Under the pieces are notes generated by a model, which saw only the letters and a program-made list of their open reading frames with translations, made no database searches and had not been told where the DNA came from. A stretch of 5,072 nucleotides of DNA from AV69 sp036498205 (GTDB taxonomy: Bacteria; Verrucomicrobiota; Verrucomicrobiia; Chthoniobacterales; UBA10450), in contig DASXIC010000068.1 in NCBI GenBank assembly GCA_036498205.1, positions 1 to 5,072 of the forward strand, given 5' to 3'. Shown one piece after another: positions 1 through 5,072 of the stretch. Positions within the stretch are counted from its first letter, which is position 1, and the number at the start of each line of letters is the position of its first letter. A program made the translations under genes and the position numbers.

Positions 1-1473
1 AAGCGTAAGCGAGTTGAGCGCAGAGATCGCGGTCGAGACCGCAATGGTAAGCGCGAATTGCCGAAAAAATTGACCGGTGATGCCGCTGATAAACGCCGTC
101 GGGATGAAGACCGAGCAAAGGACGAGCGCAATCGCAACCAATGCGCCGCCCACCTCCGTCATGGCCTTTCGTGCGGCATCTCGCGGACTCAGACCATCTT
201 CAATGTGATGCTCGATGGCTTCTACCACGACGATGGCGTCATCGACCACGATGCCGATCGCAAGAACAAGGCCAAAGAGCGAAACGTTGTTGATCGAGAA
301 CCCGAAGGCTTTCATGGCTGCGAATGTGCCGATCAACGAAACCGGAATCGCGATGAGTGGGATGATCGCGGCGCGCCAGGTTTGGAGAAAGACCAGCACG
401 ACGAGAACGACGAGCGCGATGGCTTCGAAAAGTGTCTTTTGCACTTCCTGGATCGATTCACGGACAGAAACTGTCGGGTCGTAGACAATGGTGTAGTCGA
501 GCCCGGCGGGGAAGCGCTGCTTTAGCTCAGCCATTTTCTTCCGAACCGCGTCGGACGTGGCGAGTGCGTTCGAGCCCGGGAGCTGGAAAATGGCAATCGC
601 AGTCGCCGGTTTTCCGCCGAGCCCACTGTTGACCGTGTAATCGCGCGCCGCGAGTTCCACCCGCGCGATGTCGCGCACGCGCGTGACTTGTCCGTTCGCG
701 CCAGTCTTCACTATGATGGCGCCGAACTCTTTTTCGTCCGCGAGCCGGCCTTGCGTGCTAACCGTGTATTGAAATGCGGTTGCGCCCTTCGGCACCGGCG
801 GCGCGCCGATAATCCCGGCTGCGACCTGCACGTTCTGTTCCTGCAGCGCTTGCACGACGTCCTGTGCTGTCAGACCGCGCGCCGCGGTCTTGTTAGGATC
901 GAGCCAAATCCGCATAGAATATTCGCGCGCGCCGAAGACATTGATGTCGCCCACACCATCGAGGCGCGCGAGTTCGTCGCGAACCTGAAGCAATGCGTAA
1001 TTGCTGGTGAAAAGCTGGTCGAGTGACCCGTCCGGCGAAACGAGATGCACGACCATAGTGATGTCGGGCGACTGTTTTTTCGTCGTTACACCGATGCGCT
1101 GCACATCGGGCGGGAGAATGGGGATCGCGATGGCGACGCGATTTTGGACCAACACCTGGGCGGTATCGAGATTGGTGCCGAGCTTAAACGTGATGCTCAG
1201 CGTCATGTTGCCGTCGCTTGTGCTCTGCGAAGACATGTAGAGCATGTTCTCAACGCCATTGACCTGCTGCTCGATCGGCGTCGCCACCGTTTCCGATACG
1301 ACCTGGGCGTTGGCGCCGGGATACGTAGCCGTGACCTGGATCGTTGGTGGCGCAATGTCGGGATATTGCGCAATTGGAAGCGTCGAAAGGGCGATAACGC
1401 CGACGAGCGTGATGACAATGCTGATGACGCCGGCAAAGATTGGCCGATCGATAAAGAAGTGCGGAAAATTCAT
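1..1473 (-). CDS. RND multidrug efflux transporter, HAE1 family (AcrB-like), N-terminal 491 residues, 3' end cut by window edge
   Basis: This is the inner-membrane proton-driven pump of a tripartite efflux system, which takes substrates from the periplasm or outer membrane leaflet and passes them to an outer-membrane channel. The frame is open from the ATG to the left edge, giving 491 residues of about 1040 usual for the family. It starts MNFPHFFIDRPIFAGVIS, the classic opening, followed by TM1 and by PDIAPPTIQVTATYPGA at the start of the porter domain. YSMRIWLDPNK near residues 185-195 and the following VQVAAG match the AcrB porter region. TM2 to TM5 lie at about 350-363, 370-388, 397-417 and 443-461, and TM6 is cut. 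The TM4 motif GIVVDDAIVVVE holds Asp411 and Asp412, which align with the proton-relay pair D407/D408 of AcrB. It follows the adaptor gene by 28 bases. The family call is secure; the substrate cannot be told. Confidence 0.96.
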   Translation of the reverse strand, partial: MNFPHFFIDRPIFAGVISIVITLVGVIALSTLPIAQYPDIAPPTIQVTATYPGANAQVVSETVATPIEQQVNGVENMLYMSSQSTSDGNMTLSITFKLGTNLDTAQVLVQNRVAIAIPILPPDVQRIGVTTKKQSPDITMVVHLVSPDGSLDQLFTSNYALLQVRDELARLDGVGDINVFGAREYSMRIWLDPNKTAARGLTAQDVVQALQEQNVQVAAGIIGAPPVPKGATAFQYTVSTQGRLADEKEFGAIIVKTGANGQVTRVRDIARVELAARDYTVNSGLGGKPATAIAIFQLPGSNALATSDAVRKKMAELKQRFPAGLDYTIVYDPTVSVRESIQEVQKTLFEAIALVVLVVLVFLQTWRAAIIPLIAIPVSLIGTFAAMKAFGFSINNVSLFGLVLAIGIVVDDAIVVVEAIEHHIEDGLSPRDAARKAMTEVGGALVAIALVLCSVFIPTAFISGITGQFFRQFALTIAVSTAISALNSLTL

Positions 1474-1483
1474 AGCGTTTGCG

Positions 1484-1488
1484 CCTCC
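1484..1488 (-). promoter_or_regulatory. Ribosome binding site of the RND transporter gene
   Basis: GGAGG on the minus strand lies 10 bases before the ATG at 1473, inside the 28-base gap after the adaptor stop. It fixes the start of the transporter, which also agrees with the usual MNFPxFFIxRPIFA-type opening of the family. Confidence 0.75.
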
Positions 1489-1501
1489 GCCCAGTTCGCC
1501 G

Positions 1502-2683
1502 TCATTTTGCGTTTGGGGATGGAGTGGCGCTCGGCTTTGCCTCCGGTCCGACCGATGCTTCCTCCGGCACCGGTGTAACTTTCATTCCCGGTTGCAGCAG
1601 CTGCAGGCGGGTAGAGACAACTTTCTCCCCATCTTTGAGGCCGTTCTTTACGATTCGTTTGCCTTCGAAAGTGCTCGCCGTCTCAAGGGTGCGGCGTTCG
1701 ATTGTGTTATCGGGTTTCACCACGAAGGCGTATTTCACCCCCTGCTGTGAATTGATCACGTTGTCGGCAATGAGTGCCGCCCGATACGGCGTGGCTCCGG
1801 CAACGCGGCTGCGAACAAAGAAACCCGGCGTGATAAGGTTAGGGTTCCAGTTTTTTAGAACGACGCGCGCGCGGACTGTTCCGGTGCTGGGATCAAGACG
1901 ATTGTCAACAAAATCGACGTACCCCTCATGAGGGAAGTCGGTCTCGTTACCAAGCTCGACCCAGGCTGGGATCTTGGCCGTACGTGCGCTCACTCGTTTC
2001 CCCGTCTCGCTGAGCTTTACGTATTTTAGAACCGCGTTCTCGTCCGCATCGACCTTTGCATAAATCGGATCGACCGAGACCACCGTGGTAAGCACATTCT
2101 CCGGCCCTGCGCCCGGCTGGACGAGGTTGCCGAGCGTGATGCGGGCGTCGCTGACACGGCCATCGATCGGTGATTTAACTTGCGTGAACTCGAGATTTAG
2201 CGCCGCGGCATTTTTCGCAGCCACGGCCGAGGCCGTCGCCGCAGAAGCACCCTGATAAGTGGCAGCCTTCTGGTCGAACTCGCTCGCGGAGATGGTATTT
2301 TTGGCGCGCAACTCTTTCGCCCGATCCAATTCAATTTGCGCAAGTTTCTCCTGCGCCTGCATACGCTGGACCTCGGCCGCGGCGCGATCGAAATCCGCCT
2401 GATAAGGACGCGGGTCGATTACGTAAAGCAGATCATCTTTCTTGATGATTGCGCCAGCTTGAAACCGGATCTCAGTAATATAACCGGACACGCGTGGCCG
2501 AATCTCAACCGACTCGACGGCTTCGAGGCGTCCGGTGAACTCATCCCATTCGTTTACCTCTTTCTCAACGACAGTGATGACATTCACCGGTAGCGGCCCT
2601 TGCTGGGGCGCGGCCTTCTTGTTGCATCCTGCCGCCGCCAGACAGATCGATAAAATTCCGATGCTAAGACGAATGTTTTTCAT
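1502..2683 (-). CDS. RND efflux periplasmic adaptor (membrane fusion protein), lipoprotein, complete
   Basis: This 393-residue protein bridges the RND pump and an outer-membrane channel, anchored by a lipid and lying in the periplasm. Its signal peptide has Lys/Arg at residues 2-5, a hydrophobic core and the lipobox LAAAGC, with Cys20 as the lipidated residue. The two lipoyl half-motifs are at about 58-92 (RPRVSGYI, then LLYVIDPRPY) and 166-195 (VKSPIDGRV). Between them, residues 94-165 are rich in Ala, Gln, Glu and Lys and should form the alpha-helical hairpin. The beta-barrel is at about 197-295, with FVDNRLDPSTGTVRARV typical of the AcrA/MexA group. A membrane-proximal domain runs to about 372 (NGLKDGEKVV), then a Pro/Ser/Ala tail. 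An in-frame TGA lies 12 bases before the ATG, so an earlier start is excluded, yet no Shine-Dalgarno sequence is visible. It is followed directly by the transporter gene. Substrate unknown. Confidence 0.96.
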   Translation of the reverse strand: MKNIRLSIGILSICLAAAGCNKKAAPQQGPLPVNVITVVEKEVNEWDEFTGRLEAVESVEIRPRVSGYITEIRFQAGAIIKKDDLLYVIDPRPYQADFDRAAAEVQRMQAQEKLAQIELDRAKELRAKNTISASEFDQKAATYQGASAATASAVAAKNAAALNLEFTQVKSPIDGRVSDARITLGNLVQPGAGPENVLTTVVSVDPIYAKVDADENAVLKYVKLSETGKRVSARTAKIPAWVELGNETDFPHEGYVDFVDNRLDPSTGTVRARVVLKNWNPNLITPGFFVRSRVAGATPYRAALIADNVINSQQGVKYAFVVKPDNTIERRTLETASTFEGKRIVKNGLKDGEKVVSTRLQLLQPGMKVTPVPEEASVGPEAKPSATPSPNAK

Positions 2684-2727
2684 CGAACGTGATAATCAAC
2701 TAAACGCGTTGAACTTAACAAGCTTCA

Positions 2728-3222
2728 TCAGTTCTGCCGCGAGCTGGTCAGATTCTTTTTCAGAATCCGTTCAACTTCTCGGATTGCTTGCCGATTATAT
2801 TGCGCGCCGTGATCCGAATTCACGATTAATTCTGACTGCGCGCCGGCGAGATGCGAGCTCCAATACGGAACGATACCATCAGAGCTATTCGGCGTGTCGC
2901 CTCGTCCGCGATCTCCCATGATTGAGTGATAGGGAATGCCGGGCGTGATCGGTAATTTGTCGACCGCTTGCACAAATCGATCGTTAGGCTCGAGCGTATC
3001 CACACTGTTAGGCATGCGTTTTAGCGTTCGCGTAGCCGGATCGGCGAGCACCAGTGACTTGGTTGAAGTGTAGATCGACATGAATTGGTGCGGCGTTCGG
3101 ACAAGAGCAGCGCCGATGCGACCAATCCAACCCGAGGCGAATTTGCTGCCGCGATGCGGTGTCGAGATGAAAATCGCTCTTTCGACATCCGATCGATGAT
3201 TAAAGATAAGCGTTTCTTCTAT
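2728..3222 (-). pseudogene. 3' part of the frameshifted alpha/beta hydrolase gene, with the likely catalytic Asp and His
   Basis: This open stretch of 164 codons continues the hydrolase of 3200-4393 in a frame displaced by one base. It reads IEETLIFNHRSDVERAIFIS, then TPHRGSKFASGWIGRIGAAL, and so on to the stop at 2728. The segment before the first ATG, at 3081, is plainly part of the fold, so a protein begun at that ATG (117 residues) would be only a fragment. Two conserved-looking stretches are GDRGRGDTPNSSDGIVPYWS, whose Asp (codon 2878-2880) is the likely triad acid, and VNSDHGAQYN, whose His (codon 2809-2811) is the likely base. This matches the SDG-VP ... H pattern of bacterial lipases. 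No further stops or shifts are seen, so decay is recent, or the shift is a sequencing or assembly error. No independent start with a ribosome site is visible. The stop is 44 bases before the adaptor gene. Confidence 0.85.
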
Positions 3223-4393
3223 TTTGTTTGCGCGTCTCGTTCGCCATCGGAGTCTTGGCTGGAGGCGTCCCGAAGTAGTCGCGCCAGATTTTCTCGCCGG
3301 CGTCAGTCAACATTAATCGGCAAATCATTCCGCCCATGCTGTGACCAATGAGAACGATTCGTTTGTGATTTGGAAACGCGCGTTTGATTCCGTCGAGATC
3401 GCGGCGAAACAGCATAGCCGAGTAGGGGTAAGGATAACCGCTCGGATAACTGAAGAACCAAAACTGATAACGCGCGCGTATCACGGCGTCGTTCCGCAGC
3501 GAGTCGATCATCGGTGTCCAACTCGCGCCTGTTTCTTGCAAGCCGTGAACAAAAATCACCGGCATTCGAACTGGATCGTACTGCTGCAACTGACACAACC
3601 GAACCGTGTCCGCGTATTTTTGCGGATTCAGCACGCGGGAAAGTCCGAGGCGTTCCGGACGTTCGCGCGCGATCAACATTGCGATTGGTGCGCTAAGATC
3701 GACAGCTAACGGGAAAGTGCGCTTGCCCAACGCAATCCTGTCCGATTTCATTGGGTCGACAAATTGGAGTTCCGCTCTTTGGCCGGAGAATCGGATTACC
3801 GCTGTGGCTGGTGCGTAAACTCGAGACAATTTGTCCTGTTGCCGGAACTGCGGATTTTCCGAACGGGCGATTGCTACCAACGGCGCTCCGATCCCGTTAA
3901 TGGACGGGCGTGTTTCAAAAAATTTCCCGCCAATTCTCAGACTATCGATCGGAAGCAGATCGTACGTGCTAGGATCATGCTCCGCATCTACGGGCGTTGG
4001 AGCCATGAGAATGTAGTTTGTTTGATCCACAATTAGCGAAACCGGGCGTCGCCACGGTTCAAGGTTTGCGCGCTCAAGGTTTTCAACGACCCGCGCCACC
4101 GAGAAGTTATAGATACTTTGCGCCGCTGGATCGTTAGGCCGCCGTTCCAGGATACTCAGTGATAGCTTGGCAGCTGTGAGGTCGTTTCCTAACGCAAGTG
4201 ATGGCTGCTTTTCTTGCTCTGCTGCGGACAACAATTCCTTTGCCTGTTGTTCATCGCTCGCGGTTGCAATCGGAAGTCGCGCTCGGGTTTGCTTTACCAC
4301 CGCTAGGTGCGCGCATCCACTGTTGGCACAAACCACCACGATCCCAAAAATAATTTTGATTTGCCGGAATCTTTTGACGCTCGTGACGCTCAC
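3200..4393 (-). CDS. Alpha/beta hydrolase (lipase/esterase-like), predicted lipoprotein, 5' part of a frameshifted gene
   Basis: From the GTG at 4393 this reads 397 residues and stops early at 3200; with one base removed near 3222-3225 the gene runs to 2728 and gives about 554 residues. The N-terminus has VKRFRQIK, a hydrophobic core IIFGIVVVCA and NSGC, an imperfect lipobox with Cys27, so export and lipid anchoring are likely. Residues 45-110 are Ala/Leu/Glu-rich and probably helical. A middle region of unknown fold follows, then the hydrolase domain: PVIFVHGLQETG at about 279-290 (strand and oxyanion loop) and IGHSMGG near 349-355 with nucleophile Ser352. The acid and His lie in the other frame (2728-3222), so this piece alone should be inactive. 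The GTG is preferred because the ATG at 4483 or 4468 would put 51 to 56 residues before the Cys, but 4483 remains possible. Probably an esterase or lipase; substrate unknown. Confidence 0.85.
   Translation of the reverse strand: MSVTSVKRFRQIKIIFGIVVVCANSGCAHLAVVKQTRARLPIATASDEQQAKELLSAAEQEKQPSLALGNDLTAAKLSLSILERRPNDPAAQSIYNFSVARVVENLERANLEPWRRPVSLIVDQTNYILMAPTPVDAEHDPSTYDLLPIDSLRIGGKFFETRPSINGIGAPLVAIARSENPQFRQQDKLSRVYAPATAVIRFSGQRAELQFVDPMKSDRIALGKRTFPLAVDLSAPIAMLIARERPERLGLSRVLNPQKYADTVRLCQLQQYDPVRMPVIFVHGLQETGASWTPMIDSLRNDAVIRARYQFWFFSYPSGYPYPYSAMLFRRDLDGIKRAFPNHKRIVLIGHSMGGMICRLMLTDAGEKIWRDYFGTPPAKTPMANETRKQNRRNAYL
3222..3225 (-). other. Probable frameshift site: extra A in an A-run of the hydrolase gene
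   Basis: On the minus strand the sequence is CGCAAACAAAATAGAAGAA, with the AAAA run at these four bases. Read as it stands it gives ETRKQNRRNAYL and a stop at 3200. Reading AAA instead gives ETRKQIEETLIFNHRSDV and then an unbroken frame to 2728, continuous with the alpha/beta hydrolase fold. The change is equivalent to one inserted base. Dropping the preceding C (ETRKKIEET) would work equally well, so the exact base is uncertain by a few positions. It could be a true mutation, a homopolymer sequencing error or, least likely, programmed slippage. Confidence 0.8.
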
Positions 4394-4396
4394 AGA

Positions 4397-4402
4397 CCTT
4401 CC
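4397..4402 (-). promoter_or_regulatory. Possible ribosome binding site for the GTG start of the hydrolase
   Basis: GGAAGG lies 3 bases before the GTG at 4393. The spacing is short, so it is weak support on its own. It counts because the GTG also gives a normal-length lipoprotein signal peptide, while the ATGs at 4483 and 4468 have no good site before them. Confidence 0.35.
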
Positions 4403-4511
4403 GTTTTCGACACCTTCCCCGTGATATGACGACCGAGGCAGCAGGCTTATCGCCAAGGGATGGCTCATGATGGCGTTCAACATGCCTGCTCTCGCGACGA
4501 AGCTTGAGCCC

Positions 4512-5072
4512 TCAACCGAGGAGCTTCTCCGGTGTTATTGGAAGGTCGCGAATGCGCTTGCCGGTCGCGTGAAAAACCGCGTTCGCAACGGCGGCGGCAA
4601 CACCGGTTGCGCCCAGTTCGCCGATGCCTTTGCCACCGATCGGGCCTGCCTTTTCGTCAATTTCGTCGACGAAGTGCACTGTCATGTCTGCGGGAATGTC
4701 GGCATTCACCGGGATAGCGACACCGGCAAGGTTCTTGGAAATGAACCGGCCGAGCGATGTTTCAAAAGCGCTTTGTTCCATCGCCGCCATGCCCCAACCC
4801 CAGACGATCCCGCCAATCATCTGCGAGCTGGCTGTGCGCGGATTGACAATGCGACCAACGCTATAGCTGCCAACCACCCGGCGCAGACGCAACAATCCGA
4901 GGTCAGGATCGACCGCGACCTCGACGAAGACCGCGCCGAAAGTGCGTATCGAATAGTCTGATCCCAGCTTCGTCGGATCAAACGCGCCAATTCCCACGAT
5001 CTCAGATTCGCCGGCTCGGTCCATGATGTCGGCGATGGAAGGTCCTTCTCCCGTACCACCGCCTCTGATATG
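4512..5072 (-). CDS. Xanthine dehydrogenase/aldehyde oxidase family molybdopterin-binding subunit, C-terminal 186 residues, 5' end cut by window edge
   Basis: This is the end of the large molybdenum-cofactor subunit of a molybdenum hydroxylase, the kind that oxidises aldehydes or N-heterocycles with water as oxygen donor. The frame is open to the right edge; family members are about 700-780 residues, so roughly the last quarter is present. Recognised stretches in order are FGAVFVEVAVDPDLG, VGRIVNPRTASSQMIGGIVW, IPVNADIPADMTVHFVDE, then GPIGGKGIGELGATG and the standard ending ATGKRIRDLPITPEKLL. The Glu of GKGIGE (codon 4617-4619) is the conserved active-site base of the family, so the enzyme looks functional here. 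The overall style is like the three-subunit YagTSR/PaoABC enzymes, where the Fe-S and FAD subunits are separate genes; these would be expected beyond the right edge. The substrate cannot be assigned from this part. Its stop is 28 bases before the earliest hydrolase ATG. Confidence 0.95.
   Translation of the reverse strand, partial: HIRGGGTGEGPSIADIMDRAGESEIVGIGAFDPTKLGSDYSIRTFGAVFVEVAVDPDLGLLRLRRVVGSYSVGRIVNPRTASSQMIGGIVWGWGMAAMEQSAFETSLGRFISKNLAGVAIPVNADIPADMTVHFVDEIDEKAGPIGGKGIGELGATGVAAAVANAVFHATGKRIRDLPITPEKLLG

Noticed and set aside
58..1750. Several plus-strand open frames of 80 to 177 codons (for example 58-525, 1045-1578 and 1244-1750)
   Set aside because: They are antisense to the RND transporter and adaptor genes, whose frames carry clear family motifs. 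Their translations are low-complexity and rich in Arg, Asp and His, as expected for the shadow of a GC-rich gene.
2702..2725. Short palindromes AACGCGTT and AAGCTT in the gap before the adaptor, as operator sites
   Set aside because: Each is 6 to 8 bases, unrepeated and expected by chance; no regulator gene is nearby to support an operator.
3200..3225. Programmed ribosomal frameshift in the hydrolase
   Set aside because: Joining the frames needs a +1 shift (skip one base). The A-run is short, and I see no standard +1 signal such as a rare-codon or stop-codon slippery site. A single-base insertion or sequencing error is simpler.
4511..4532. Hairpin-like GGAG-CTT-CTCC at the end of the hydroxylase gene as a terminator
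   Set aside because: The stem is only 4 pairs plus a bulge, it lies inside the coding end, and no T-run follows on the minus strand.
3085..4961. Plus-strand open frames opposite the hydrolase and hydroxylase (for example 3341-3709, 4167-4424 and 4467-4961)
   Set aside because: They overlap the recognised minus-strand genes, show no family motif, and have no convincing ribosome sites.

Overview
All genes here lie on the minus strand, so the window is read from right to left. It suggests a Gram-negative bacterium with a moderately GC-rich genome. The evidence is an inner-membrane RND pump, its lipoprotein adaptor and a second predicted lipoprotein. The adaptor and the hydrolase resemble what I recall from soil Verrucomicrobia and related PVC-group bacteria, but this is an impression from memory and there is no rRNA or marker gene to settle it.

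Layout in transcription order. (1) 5072-4512: C-terminal 186 residues of a molybdenum hydroxylase large subunit (xanthine dehydrogenase/aldehyde oxidase family), cut by the right edge. (2) 4393 (or 4483) to 2728: a predicted lipoprotein alpha/beta hydrolase broken by one extra base near 3222-3225. The upstream part carries the nucleophile Ser in GHSMGG, and the downstream part, in another frame, carries the likely acid and His of the triad. (3) 2683-1502: complete lipoprotein periplasmic adaptor (membrane fusion protein) of an RND efflux pump. (4) 1473 to the left edge: first 491 residues of the matching RND/HAE1 inner-membrane transporter, which the left edge cuts in about the middle.

The adaptor and transporter form a clear two-gene operon with a 28-base gap and a good ribosome binding site. 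An outer-membrane channel gene, if it belongs to the operon, would lie beyond the left edge. The hydrolase ends 44 bases before the adaptor, and the hydroxylase stop is 28 to 118 bases before the hydrolase, so all four could be cotranscribed; this is inferred from spacing only. No tRNA, rRNA, CRISPR, insertion sequence or convincing terminator was seen. No gene-free stretch exceeds about 120 bases. I see no novel multi-gene system. The most notable point is the split hydrolase, which a single-base correction restores to a full-length, apparently catalytically complete protein.
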